A DNA stretch of 32,239 nt from a virus: IMG/VR virus record IMGVR_UViG_3300008217_002327, positions 1 to 32,239 of that record; one strand, 5' to 3'. Position numbers and translations under genes: made by a program. Under the pieces are notes generated by a model. It had not been told where the DNA came from. It searched no databases and saw nothing but the letters and a program-made list of their open reading frames with translations. Below, piece by piece: positions 8,774-16,553 of the stretch. The first letter of the stretch is position 1. Each line of letters starts with the position of its first letter.

Positions 8774-9216
8774 GACAGTACCTTTTGTATCTGTTTAGCA
8801 TTCCAATTATACGCTACTCCAACTGTTGGCTTAAACAACTGTGCCACTTTATCGGCATGTGTGTTGCTGCGAGCTATAATGTTTATCTCATCATTATGAA
8901 AGATATGGTCTAGCTGGTTCGCTCCAAATTGTTTTAATGCACACCACTCAAAAGACCACATATAATAATATTTTTTACTAGCAGTTAAGCTGTGTGCCAA
9001 TATCTGAGTATTCATCATAGAAGTGCTAATCAATATACCTGGATGATGCAATGCTTCTAACTGCTGCATGATAGCAAAGTTGTTGTTCATTGGTAGATGC
9101 TGTACAGAGCTAGCAAACAAATAGCAGTCATTACTGACCGACAATTCATTTAAAGCTTTAAACAGAAAATAGCTTTGTGGAGAATAAACAATATCGTCCG
9201 CAATAACTCCTATCAT
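8770..9216 (-). CDS. Short glycosyltransferase-block protein of unknown function
   Basis: The start is placed at ATG 9216 because it overlaps the upstream TGA (ATGA) and follows AAGGAG by nine bases; this gives 148 residues. The chain alternates strands and helices: IGVIADDIVYSPQSYFLFKALNEL, an ILISTSMMNTQILAHSL segment, YYYMWSFEWC, then NIIARSNTHADKVAQLF and VGVAYNWN. Single Rossmann-like half-domains of this kind occur in GT-B glycosyltransferases; the NIIARSNTHADKVA stretch resembles the S-x-x-x-A-x-x-L step before the nucleotide-sugar domain. No catalytic E-x7-E is visible. It is the last member of the block. The glycosyltransferase link rests mainly on neighbours. Confidence 0.5.
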   Translation of the reverse strand: MIGVIADDIVYSPQSYFLFKALNELSVSNDCYLFASSVQHLPMNNNFAIMQQLEALHHPGILISTSMMNTQILAHSLTASKKYYYMWSFEWCALKQFGANQLDHIFHNDEINIIARSNTHADKVAQLFKPTVGVAYNWNAKQIQKVLS

Positions 9217-10055
9217 TTCAAGCTCTCCTTTTGAGCTTCGCAAATCTGCTGTGCTTCTGTAGCAGCTTCGGAATAGTTTAATTTGTTAAATATGTCTACG
9301 ACACTATGGTTGTATGTGGAGTTAATAGCTAGGCTGCTCAGGTCTTCCTGTTTGCCGTTGTCTATAAAATACTGACACTTTTCCATCAATTGATTGGCCC
9401 CTCTAAATTCATACTTACCTGGAGAGTTAGCATTGAAGGTCAGGGGGCAGCAATTATGATAAGAGGCATCGTTAAGGCGATCTTTATTAAAGCCTACAAA
9501 GACTTTAGTTGAAGCAAAGGCATGTCGGTAATCCTCTACTTTTAATCGACCTAGATAATTGGGGATTGGAATAGTAATATTTCCATAAATTTTAGTTTGA
9601 AACTTATTACTCAGTGCTCGCAAAACCAGCATCTGAAATTCATCTTGCACATCGACACTGTCCGTTAGAACCAATACCTCTGCACTATACCTATTGTTTT
9701 TTTCGCCACTCACCATATCTATAACGCTGGTTTGGTAGTCGAGAAATAATGATTCATCCTTTTTCAGCCTCTCATCCATAACAATAGTCAGGTCAGGTTG
9801 AAAGGGAGATATAGTAGGTAGAAACTGCATGAACACAAACTTGATATTTGGATACTCTTGTTTGGCCAATGCTATCGAACCGTTAGTGTCGGTTGCATCA
9901 TGATAAAAGATAACGTCGGGCTTATCGGATACCAGTAAGTCAAAAAGAGGCTTGCGGGTATGGTCCCAAAAGTAAGTATCTGACACAACACTCTTGACGG
10001 CCTTTGCTAGACCCTGTACTCTTATATCTTGATGTGGGGAAATAAAAATTCTCAT
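9213..10055 (-). CDS. GT-B-like glycosyltransferase candidate
   Basis: 280 residues. The first half is a Rossmann-like unit (MRIFISPHQDI, a KPDVIFYHDATDTNGSIALAKQEYP stretch and IKFVFMQFLP). The second begins at about 125 with VLVLTDSVDVQDEFQML and leads to KVEDYRHAFASTKVFVGFNKDRLNDASYHN. That last part recalls the nucleotide-sugar end of CgeB/GT4-type enzymes, where a Y-x-x-x-x-x-S-K-V-x-V-G-x-N precedes a helix. Consecutive Cys (PLTFNANSP region preceded by CC) stand where the usual E-x7-E would lie, so a standard catalytic pair is not apparent. ATGA overlaps on both sides couple it to its neighbours. Its substrate cannot be read from the sequence. Confidence 0.5.
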   Translation of the reverse strand: MRIFISPHQDIRVQGLAKAVKSVVSDTYFWDHTRKPLFDLLVSDKPDVIFYHDATDTNGSIALAKQEYPNIKFVFMQFLPTISPFQPDLTIVMDERLKKDESLFLDYQTSVIDMVSGEKNNRYSAEVLVLTDSVDVQDEFQMLVLRALSNKFQTKIYGNITIPIPNYLGRLKVEDYRHAFASTKVFVGFNKDRLNDASYHNCCPLTFNANSPGKYEFRGANQLMEKCQYFIDNGKQEDLSSLAINSTYNHSVVDIFNKLNYSEAATEAQQICEAQKESLK

Positions 10056-10756
10056 ATAATGCTTCTCACCTTTTCCAAGTCCTTATTAGTGTCTACATCA
10101 ATAACTCTTGCTTTTGGATCGTGACAACCTTTTAACTTTCCCCCATTGGAGATAATATGGTTAATTGCCTCAAAGCCAAACATATTATAATTGTTAGGAT
10201 TCCAGCATATCTGCTTTAACAGCCTTAGCTCTCGGCCTTTGACAAAAGAAATCTGCCCCCACTTGGTCGGCAAATCATACATCATGTTTTCTACTGCACC
10301 TCTTGCATTTACAACACAGCCTACTTCCTTATCGGCCATGATATCTTGTCCTACCAGGATAGATGAGTGGTTAAAGTCCATAGCGGAGATTGCTTGGATG
10401 TTAAAAATTAAATCACCATATATAATTAATACGTCGTTTTGACAAGCTCGTAGGCCCATGCCGATAGAGCGTACTACGTTAGTGGTGGCGTATTTTTCAT
10501 TTTCTATTTTAATTAAGTTGTCAGGAGTTTGATTCATTAATTTATCTGCATCAAAGCCGCCCACTAGAATGATGTTAGCTTGCGGAATTACCCTCTTGAG
10601 AACTTTCAGTTGATTTTCTATAATAGTTAAATTAGGTTTAATCTTAATGAGAGGTTTAGGCCCATAAGATTTCATCCGTCTGCCCAGGCCAGCCGCAGGT
10701 ATAATCACATCCAGTGCGGTCGCGTCGGCTATTTTTTTTATGTGTCTAACACTCAT
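10052..10756 (-). CDS. Sugar-1-phosphate nucleotidyltransferase-like protein
   Basis: 234 residues. DVIIPAAGLGRRMKSYGPKPLI near residues 15-36 is the nucleotide-binding signature (L-x-x-G-x-G-x-R...PK) of NTP transferases such as those making NDP-sugars or CDP-choline. After that come VLKRVIPQANIILVGGFDADKL and a metal-binding-type IIYGDLIFN at about 109-117, matching the G-D position of the family. The C-terminus (ARVIDVDTNKDLEKVR) also matches, where such enzymes place a second acidic metal ligand. The enzyme would activate a sugar or polyol phosphate with CTP, UTP or similar, feeding the adjoining glycosyltransferases. It is coupled at both ends by ATGA overlaps. Family call is strong; substrate unknown. 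Confidence 0.8.
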   Translation of the reverse strand: MSVRHIKKIADATALDVIIPAAGLGRRMKSYGPKPLIKIKPNLTIIENQLKVLKRVIPQANIILVGGFDADKLMNQTPDNLIKIENEKYATTNVVRSIGMGLRACQNDVLIIYGDLIFNIQAISAMDFNHSSILVGQDIMADKEVGCVVNARGAVENMMYDLPTKWGQISFVKGRELRLLKQICWNPNNYNMFGFEAINHIISNGGKLKGCHDPKARVIDVDTNKDLEKVRSII

Positions 10757-11214
10757 TGCTTAAACGCAGTCAGTAGCGGGTCTGGTATGTGTACAAATAG
10801 CTTACCCTGACTGGTTAGCTGCTGCATTGTCTGTAGTTTACATTGAGGGTGTGCTGGAAATAGAATAGGAAAGTTTAGGTTCATAAAAAAGGCAGCGTCG
10901 GGAATTTCCATACCGCTGAAATGGTCAATCATTTCCTGCTCTTGATACAGCATCAATAGATCGGTATAAATAAAGGTCGCCTCGGGATTCTCTTCAAAAG
11001 CCGAAACAACAATGTCTGTAACATCAGGATTGGTAATCCAGCAGTTACTATCTATGAATGCCACGATATTGTTTTTAGTAGTATCGTAAGTGGCAATCTG
11101 CTGATTATAAAAATCATGTTCTGGCAGCCCCTTGTCATTGCGGATCACGTTGTATCCGTCTGGAAACGGGTGGCTGTTGTTTACCAGATAAGTTATTTGA
11201 TTAGGCTGGGACAT
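10753..11214 (-). CDS. Small GT-A-like (family 2-like) protein
   Basis: 153 residues, about half the length of a GT2 catalytic domain. It has the start of a GT-A fold: YNQQIATYDTTKNNIVAFIDSNCWITNPDVTDIV, where GT2 enzymes usually show F-x-D-x-D-D. Here the spot reads FIDSNCW, so the usual second acidic metal ligand is replaced. Further on FIYTDLLMLYQEQEMI resembles the Y-x-D step in GT2 proteins. The N-terminal donor-binding strand is shortened. It overlaps the upstream gene by 22 bases and the downstream one by ATGA. It may be a reduced glycosyltransferase or a non-catalytic partner. Confidence 0.5.
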   Translation of the reverse strand: MSQPNQITYLVNNSHPFPDGYNVIRNDKGLPEHDFYNQQIATYDTTKNNIVAFIDSNCWITNPDVTDIVVSAFEENPEATFIYTDLLMLYQEQEMIDHFSGMEIPDAAFFMNLNFPILFPAHPQCKLQTMQQLTSQGKLFVHIPDPLLTAFKQ

Positions 11215-12038
11215 ATATCACTCGCTTTGTGGATGAAGTTGTGAGCGTTTTCTTCATACTTTTCTATTTTATCTTCTAGATTAATATTAAAAGCGTTGCC
11301 GCCGTGTTTTTTGTGGGCGGTTCTACTTACGATCATGCCGTTTAGCTTGTCCTCGGGAGTACCAATTCCAATCTGCATCATTTTAATTAAGATGGCATCG
11401 TTTAGCTCTTTGCTAAAGGCATGAGGAATATCGAAGTCGGCGTGAAACACTGCATAAAAAGGATAGGGTAGGGTAGAACTACTGTCAAATGAGAGGTCTA
11501 TCAATTCCCTATTGCCCAACGTTGGATCATAAACATTTTTAAAACTAAACTGATGAAATTCTAGATCGTTCAACAGGTCAAGTAATACACTAGGCTTAGT
11601 ATACTTCTCTGGTTTTTCAGCGTAGTGCAAATACTGCTTGTTGAGTACCGTTACAAAGTTAGGGGCAATTTCTTGATCGTGCCTTAGATTCTTTAGTGTA
11701 CGCTTAAGCTGTGCAAAGGTATGCTCTTCCTCAAACAATACCATAGCATGATAAGGACACTTCGTAGTCATGAGTGCAATTCGCTCCCAAGAGTCTCTCG
11801 GGTATCGTTCCATGATCTCTTTGTTTCTATAGAACAAGCAGAATCTACCATCAACCAGAAAGAACTCTGTTCCATCCTTATCATATACTTCGACTAGGTC
11901 TATACCGGCGTTGCGGTAGTCGTCTAGCTTATTCAGCGAGCATCCCGTTTGCACCTTGTTCTTAAACTCGGCAAACACGCAGTTGCGACAAGCGGTGTGG
12001 ATAGAGCTAACTTCTTGTTGTGGGGGTGTGTCTGTCAT
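11193..12038 (-). CDS. Four-cysteine N-domain plus GT-A-like protein
   Basis: 281 residues. The N-terminal ~75 residues hold HTACRNCVFAEF and TGCSL, then GRFCLFY, so Cys 17, 20, 33 and 67 could bind a metal or Fe-S cluster. From ~118 comes a glycosyltransferase-like part: IAPNFVTVLNKQYL, PYPFYAVFHADFDIPHAFSKELND (roughly residues 193-216) and a C-terminal LNGMIVSRTAHKKHGGNA then LEDKIEKYE. The H-A-D-F-D takes the place of the D-x-D region in GT-A folds. Starts with ATGA overlap to the methyltransferase-like gene. I recall similar CxxC...TGC proteins in other phage glycan blocks, without function. Function is an inference from neighbours. Confidence 0.5.
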   Translation of the reverse strand: MTDTPPQQEVSSIHTACRNCVFAEFKNKVQTGCSLNKLDDYRNAGIDLVEVYDKDGTEFFLVDGRFCLFYRNKEIMERYPRDSWERIALMTTKCPYHAMVLFEEEHTFAQLKRTLKNLRHDQEIAPNFVTVLNKQYLHYAEKPEKYTKPSVLLDLLNDLEFHQFSFKNVYDPTLGNRELIDLSFDSSSTLPYPFYAVFHADFDIPHAFSKELNDAILIKMMQIGIGTPEDKLNGMIVSRTAHKKHGGNAFNINLEDKIEKYEENAHNFIHKASDICPSLIK

Positions 12039-12430
12039 GGCCTCACCACTTCCACAAAATAACGACCTTCAAGAAGACCAGCAAACTTTATAGGCCATTC
12101 CCTTTTTGCAAAAAATGTTCTCAGAGTTGCCACCGCATTAAGGTTGTGGCTACGTGTTAAGAAATTGCGGGAAGCTTCCTCTAATGAAACGGAACCGTTA
12201 TAAATCCTGCGGCATAAGTCCAGAGCGTCAACTCCCTCTACAACTAGAGTGCCACCCTTTCTAAGCTTGTTAGATACGGTCGTCAAGATATCCACGTTGG
12301 TGGAAAGCTCTAAAACGTCCTGTACAACAATCCTAGTAAAAAAAGAATCGGGAGCCGCCAAGAAGTCTTTTTCAGACGCCTCCTTTTGCGGGTCATTCAC
12401 CTTCACAACTAATTTAATTTCCTTATTCAT
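12035..12430 (-). CDS. Truncated SAM-methyltransferase-like protein
   Basis: 131 residues. The sequence matches the second half of a class I methyltransferase: RIVVQDVLELSTNVDILTTVSNKLRKGGTLVVEG, then VDALDLCRRIYNG, and the closing strands FAGLLEGRYFVEVVRP. The usual opening SAM-binding loop (G-x-G-x-G) is absent, although a DVLEL-type segment is kept, so binding of SAM alone is doubtful. The start ATG lies one base after the upstream stop and follows AAGAGGG. Short versions of this kind sit in phage glycosylation blocks. It may work with a partner, or be a structural remnant. Confidence 0.6.
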   Translation of the reverse strand: MNKEIKLVVKVNDPQKEASEKDFLAAPDSFFTRIVVQDVLELSTNVDILTTVSNKLRKGGTLVVEGVDALDLCRRIYNGSVSLEEASRNFLTRSHNLNAVATLRTFFAKREWPIKFAGLLEGRYFVEVVRP

Positions 12431-12431
12431 A

Positions 12432-13379
12432 TTACCCTCTTGTATAGAATAGACTTATGCTATGGTTAAAAATATGGTTCCAGTCAGCTAGAAACTTCTC
12501 AGGGGAATGTCTCTCAGAGACTATGTTGAAGGCGTTTTCCACTACGCTATATTGTTTTGGAAAGGCTTTTAATTCTCTCATGATATTGGGCTGGTTTAAC
12601 ACCTGAAGTTCTTGTATTAAGATCACGGCCTCTTTATCAATAAACTCTTTAAAGTCTAGAGACTCAAAGGTAATCACAGGAATACGAAACATCATAGCCT
12701 CTAACATTTTTGGAGTAACGCATTTCCATAGATGCAAATAAAAGGCTGCATCGGATAGCCCCTGAGAAAAGACTCCGTTGGTAAGAGTTATCGGCAATGA
12801 TCGCAGATAGTTTTGTTCTATATCACTGTCTATAGCAATCCTATTATTCTCTCTTGGATTCAACTCTCTCTGAGGGGGATTGTAGGGGGAGTGTATAGTA
12901 GTAGCAAACTTGGAGTGGGGAGAAGTCCAGCTACCCGTTACTATTTCGGAACTGCCTACCGTTATCTCTCCACCGTGAGTGTGCATTTTCTCGGGAGTCT
13001 CGACGGAGACATCGACGAAAAACGGATGTTGCAGCTTAGTGTTAAATGTTGCTATGTCAACTACTATAATGGGTACATGCCAAGCGGCGGAAAGCTTATT
13101 AGCCTTATCCCATTGAGTGAGGCGATTAAAAACAATGATTAAATCGTAGTGGCGATTACAAGCAGTTACAAAGCTGGGGCAGATAGTTAAGTTGGAAGGA
13201 GTAGCCTCTAGGCTTCTTTTCCATTGGGATTCATGTATGTCTTGTAATATATAAAAATTATGCCCCGTTTGACACAGTGTAGATATATAGTCTTCTTCGT
13301 TGTCACACATAACAACAATGTTGAGCTTGTCGCTAGCTGTCCGAGTGACTGATCTTATAGCATTTTCTATCGCAAACAT
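12432..13379 (-). CDS. GT-B-like glycosyltransferase
   Basis: 315 residues with AAGGAAA seven bases ahead of its ATG. The N-terminal half has Rossmann-like strands (KLNIVVMCDNEEDY, YDLIIVFNRLTQWDKA, VPIIVVDIATFN). The C-terminal half has LPITLTNGVFSQGLSDAAFYLHLWKC followed by TPKMLEAMMFRIPVITFESLDFKEFID, the normal end of GT4-like domains: a Glu at LEAM, a G-x-P-V-I position (here RIPVITFE) and an acidic partner. The protein overlaps the previous gene by 13 bases and is one base from the next. Activity as a retaining sugar transferase is likely; sugar and acceptor cannot be predicted. Confidence 0.65.
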   Translation of the reverse strand: MFAIENAIRSVTRTASDKLNIVVMCDNEEDYISTLCQTGHNFYILQDIHESQWKRSLEATPSNLTICPSFVTACNRHYDLIIVFNRLTQWDKANKLSAAWHVPIIVVDIATFNTKLQHPFFVDVSVETPEKMHTHGGEITVGSSEIVTGSWTSPHSKFATTIHSPYNPPQRELNPRENNRIAIDSDIEQNYLRSLPITLTNGVFSQGLSDAAFYLHLWKCVTPKMLEAMMFRIPVITFESLDFKEFIDKEAVILIQELQVLNQPNIMRELKAFPKQYSVVENAFNIVSERHSPEKFLADWNHIFNHSISLFYTRG

Positions 13380-14440
13380 AGTATTTCCTTAACGGCGGCG
13401 TTATGCCCTGTAAAAAGCCTACTCTTGAAACTTAATAGTCTTTGCATTGCTATCTCGACGCTTTCACCTTGAAGGGTGGCCTCTATCATTTTTTCCCTTA
13501 AGCTGTTCATAATCGGCTTACTCCATGTAGACTCTCCGCACCACAGGTTAGCAACCGGCCTATCAGGATAAACACAAACCTCTTCATATGTACCAACAGC
13601 AAAAGGATTGTCATCAAATAAGTTAACAGTGTCAGGAACTATTGGAATACTACCTCTAGCAATTGACCTTAACAGGTTTTGGCTAGGAATAGCATTATAA
13701 GATACGTCTATAAAAAAGTCTGCCGCATGATGCAGATAGTTTACAACTTCTAGCTTGTCACTATTAATCACCATAATATTTGGATAGTATGAACCCTGCT
13801 TATAAATACCTAGTGAGTCTTTCAACTCCTTTACCTTCGCCTGAACCTGCTCTGCATTAGGACAGGCAACAATCAGGTTAACAGCTTGGCCAATATTAAA
13901 GGTTGATAAAAATGCAGTGAGTGTCTCTAACAGTCCTGACTTGGTATCCAACGAACCTACTGTATAAAAAGAAGTTCCCGACAAATTTAAATCTAAAATG
14001 TGGCATGAAGCGGTTAGGAAAAACGGAGGGAATGGGAAGGCTGCTATTTTAGACGACTCCACCCCCGATTCTTCTAGTAGTTTTTTTTCACTCTCTGAAC
14101 AAACAACAATTTGATCCATCTGGTTTAGATTATACAACCATCCGGTATTATCAATACGACCGTCTACTGCTAATACGGCTATGTTCTTTTTAAAATCTCC
14201 GTTATAATTAATGAAGGAGGGTAGCCCATGCTGAATGAGAATGTCTTTAGTTGACAACTCGCCGTTTTCATACTGCTCTATATTTTCTATGTCCTGTGCT
14301 TCGCCCTGAGATGCAAACCAGACAGGACGGAGGACTAGATTAACATCCTCTTGTGAGGATAGAAGCGTGGCAAGGGCTTTGCTGGTATATCCCCACTCGT
14401 CATTTTGTCTATACGGACCAACATAGAGAACGTCTAACAT
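13367..14440 (-). CDS. GT-B-like glycosyltransferase
   Basis: 357 residues. MLDVLYVGPYRQNDEWGYTSKALATLL is the acceptor-side opening of a GT4-type enzyme. DQIVVCSESEKKLLEESGV is the standard S-x-x-x-x-x-x-x-x-G-V step, and FYTVGSLDTKSGLLETLTAF the standard nucleotide-domain entry. The final motif NAIPSQNLLRSIARGSIPIVPDTVNLFDDN lacks the first Glu of E-x7-E, so catalysis may be altered. Start ATG overlaps the upstream TAA as TAATG. Part of the coupled glycan block; same general fold as the neighbour at 14440-16098 but clearly divergent from it. Confidence 0.65.
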   Translation of the reverse strand: MLDVLYVGPYRQNDEWGYTSKALATLLSSQEDVNLVLRPVWFASQGEAQDIENIEQYENGELSTKDILIQHGLPSFINYNGDFKKNIAVLAVDGRIDNTGWLYNLNQMDQIVVCSESEKKLLEESGVESSKIAAFPFPPFFLTASCHILDLNLSGTSFYTVGSLDTKSGLLETLTAFLSTFNIGQAVNLIVACPNAEQVQAKVKELKDSLGIYKQGSYYPNIMVINSDKLEVVNYLHHAADFFIDVSYNAIPSQNLLRSIARGSIPIVPDTVNLFDDNPFAVGTYEEVCVYPDRPVANLWCGESTWSKPIMNSLREKMIEATLQGESVEIAMQRLLSFKSRLFTGHNAAVKEILCLR

Positions 14441-16098
14441 TATTTTTTAATCCTTTTATGAGCTTCAACAACAAACGCAGGGACATTCTCTTTATGTAGC
14501 CCAGTGCGGAGGGAGTCGAAGAAAAATCTATGTTGAGCTAGCCTGTTCAATTCTTCAAACGTTGATTGCTGAGTACACTTTTTAACAAACCCCAGGCCAA
14601 AGTTAGCACCAAAATTAAGATCGCGTAATACTGTAAGCATTTTATAATTAAAGGCTGAGTACTGATCTTGTACGAGGGCTACAAAAGCCCACTCCGCAAA
14701 TTGAGCATGTGTCATTTTAGGCGGAATCTCGGCTGGAGGGGGAGTCATTAAGGGAGGGTGGTCCCATTTCCCCTCTAGATTCTTAGGCTCAATGCCGTCG
14801 ATATAATCTTCCCAGGCTTTAGCAGCACCATCCCAAGTATATCGGTCAACACAGCCCCTTCTAGTTTCCAGACGACGCTTTTTAACGGTGTTCTTGTCTG
14901 CCGAGGCACACCTTAGAAATATTTCTTTTAATGCTTGGTTATTGGGGCCAGAGCGTTCCGCATTAGTCTCCATTTCTCTAGCCAAGACAGGTGTAATTGG
15001 ATATCCCTTTACGTACCTTACCACATCTTCCATAGCACTATAATCAATGGCCGCTACTGGAACACCACAGGCGGCTGCTTCAACTTGAGGCATGCCAAAC
15101 CCTTCGCATATGGCGTACTGGGCGTATAGGTCAAAGAGGTTATAAATCTGTACTAGTTCTTCTGTTGATACGCCAGCAGACACTCCAGGCAATAAAGCAC
15201 CAGGAACCTTGCAGTGGTTGCATATGGTAAGTGCGTCTCGATAATGTGCTACAAAGAACTTCTTACACTGACGACACGTATAGGTGCAAAGAGCCTTTGA
15301 TCCCAGGCCGTATTCGTGAATAAGGGAAGTAATGTCCCATCCGTGCTTTTCTGGATAGCTAGTATGAAGGTATAGAAAGGACTTCTCTGCTATCTCTTTA
15401 GGTGCTTCATTTACAAAGTCTTTAAAAGCCTTCATTAATTCAGGAAACATTTTTCGCTTTTGGTTTCTCATGACAGTCCCTACGATAAAACTGTCAGGGG
15501 GTAGGCCAAAGCTCTCTTTGTGTTTTTCCTTATTAAGAATCATTTGGAATACAGTAGGATCAGTGGCAGGAGATGCACAGGCTACCGGCTTTAATCTGCC
15601 GTGTGTCTGCTCTTCTAAACACCTGATACCATATTCTGAATATGCCATTAGGCCGTCGCAACGATTAAATAGTTGGTAGAGCCATTCTAGCTTTTGCGGC
15701 TCGGAGTCAATAGTAGGCATCCAAACCCAATGAAAAAACGGCAAGAGTATACTGTCTGCGATATACGCATCCATCCAGGGGTCACGATAGGTTACAACTA
15801 CGTCTGGCCGAAAGTCAAGACATGCTCGTTCAAATCGTAAAGCCCCCCATTGAGCATTACGACTATCAGCATGTTCTTTTGCATATTGATCTTCTCCAGC
15901 CATCGGGCCTACGCCGTAGGTCAGCCAGTCAGTATTGTTGACGGCAGTAGGGCTACAATAACACCCTAGCTCAGCCAGCACATACTTGTCACTCTTATGC
16001 AACCGCTTTAAAATCTCTTTACCATAGACTCCAAACCCTGACGATAGGATGGAGGACTCAGTAACCACTAGAACTCTTTTTTTTCTATTATAACTCAT
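14440..16098 (-). CDS. GT4-family glycosyltransferase with inserted zinc ribbon
   Basis: This 552-residue protein is the clearest glycosyltransferase in the block. Residues 7-30 carry the acceptor-domain opening (RVLVVTESSILSSGFGVYG), 146-165 the GLMAYSEYGIRCLEE step, and 205-225 the donor-domain entry (IVGTVMRNQKRKMFPELMKA). Residues 332-340 carry the E-x7-E pair in CEGFGMPQVEAAACGVPV. Unusually, CRQC (275-278) and CNHC (293-296) lie between the strands of the donor domain, a C-x2-C-x14-C-x2-C zinc ribbon. The C-terminal ~140 residues (from ~415) form an extra domain of unknown role beginning with a Pro-rich linker. It overlaps the sigma factor gene by 11 bases and is the first gene of the block. 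Confidence 0.8.
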   Translation of the reverse strand: MSYNRKKRVLVVTESSILSSGFGVYGKEILKRLHKSDKYVLAELGCYCSPTAVNNTDWLTYGVGPMAGEDQYAKEHADSRNAQWGALRFERACLDFRPDVVVTYRDPWMDAYIADSILLPFFHWVWMPTIDSEPQKLEWLYQLFNRCDGLMAYSEYGIRCLEEQTHGRLKPVACASPATDPTVFQMILNKEKHKESFGLPPDSFIVGTVMRNQKRKMFPELMKAFKDFVNEAPKEIAEKSFLYLHTSYPEKHGWDITSLIHEYGLGSKALCTYTCRQCKKFFVAHYRDALTICNHCKVPGALLPGVSAGVSTEELVQIYNLFDLYAQYAICEGFGMPQVEAAACGVPVAAIDYSAMEDVVRYVKGYPITPVLAREMETNAERSGPNNQALKEIFLRCASADKNTVKKRRLETRRGCVDRYTWDGAAKAWEDYIDGIEPKNLEGKWDHPPLMTPPPAEIPPKMTHAQFAEWAFVALVQDQYSAFNYKMLTVLRDLNFGANFGLGFVKKCTQQSTFEELNRLAQHRFFFDSLRTGLHKENVPAFVVEAHKRIKK

Positions 16099-16531
16099 TG
16101 GCTTCCTGAATTTTGCGTAATGCTTTATAAAAGCGGCCCTTGACTACCGAAGGAGTTTCGTCTACAATCTGACAAATCTCTCTAAACTTATATCCTTGAC
16201 ACCGTAGGTCTACTAGATTCTTTTCCTCGTCGGTCATGTCGCTAGGATAATATTCCCAGATGTTCTCGATAGGAGTCGTCTGAGGTGGTGTTATATCCTC
16301 GATAGAAACATGATGCTTACTATTTTTAATCTCTCGGATTATTGCCCACCTAATGGGCCTCCAAGCATAAGTAGAAATGCAACCTTGAGAGGGATTGTGT
16401 TTTTTCAGGGCTTTCCATAGTCCAATTCTGCCAGCATCTAACAAGTCCTGTCGTTCAGTTGCATTCCTTGGCTGAAACTGCTTTACAATGGATGCCACCA
16501 GAGGCATGTTGTCTTCGATTAATTGATCCAT
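16088..16531 (-). CDS. Sigma-70 family RNA polymerase sigma factor (phage-encoded)
   Basis: 147 residues. Region 2 is seen at 9-67: LVASIVKQFQPR, then DLLDAGRIGLWKALKKHNPS, then ISTYAWRPIRWAIIREIKN, equal to the core-binding and -10-recognition helices. Region 4 is at ~98-145: MTDEEKNLVDLRCQGYKFREICQIVDETPSVVKGRFYKALRKIQE, the helix-turn-helix for -35 contact. Regions 1 and 3 are missing, as in small alternative or phage sigma factors. ATG 16531 follows AAGGA, which belongs to the TATAATAAGGAT element shared with the gene at 30438. It would redirect host RNA polymerase to phage promoters, plausibly those of late virion genes. Family call firm; target promoters unknown. Confidence 0.88.
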   Translation of the reverse strand: MDQLIEDNMPLVASIVKQFQPRNATERQDLLDAGRIGLWKALKKHNPSQGCISTYAWRPIRWAIIREIKNSKHHVSIEDITPPQTTPIENIWEYYPSDMTDEEKNLVDLRCQGYKFREICQIVDETPSVVKGRFYKALRKIQEANEL

Positions 16532-16536
16532 TATAC

Positions 16537-16548
16537 ATCCTTATTATA
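16537..16548 (-). promoter_or_regulatory. TATAATAAGGAT element before the sigma factor
   Basis: The - strand reads TATAATAAGGAT five bases ahead of ATG 16531. TATAAT fits a -10 box and AAGGA doubles as the ribosome site. An identical 12-mer stands at 30445-30456, at almost the same distance from its gene. No convincing -35 (TTGACA-like) was found at 16-18 bases upstream. If it is a promoter, transcription would start so near the ATG that the transcript would be leaderless or nearly so; alternatively the element is only a conserved ribosome site. Confidence 0.45.
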
Positions 16549-16553
16549 CTAGA

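Noticed and set aside
14440-16098. Lysogeny or integration functions among accessory genes
   Set aside because: No integrase, excisionase, CI-like repressor or attachment-site repeat was found; the HTH protein at 28866-29213 alone does not indicate lysogeny.
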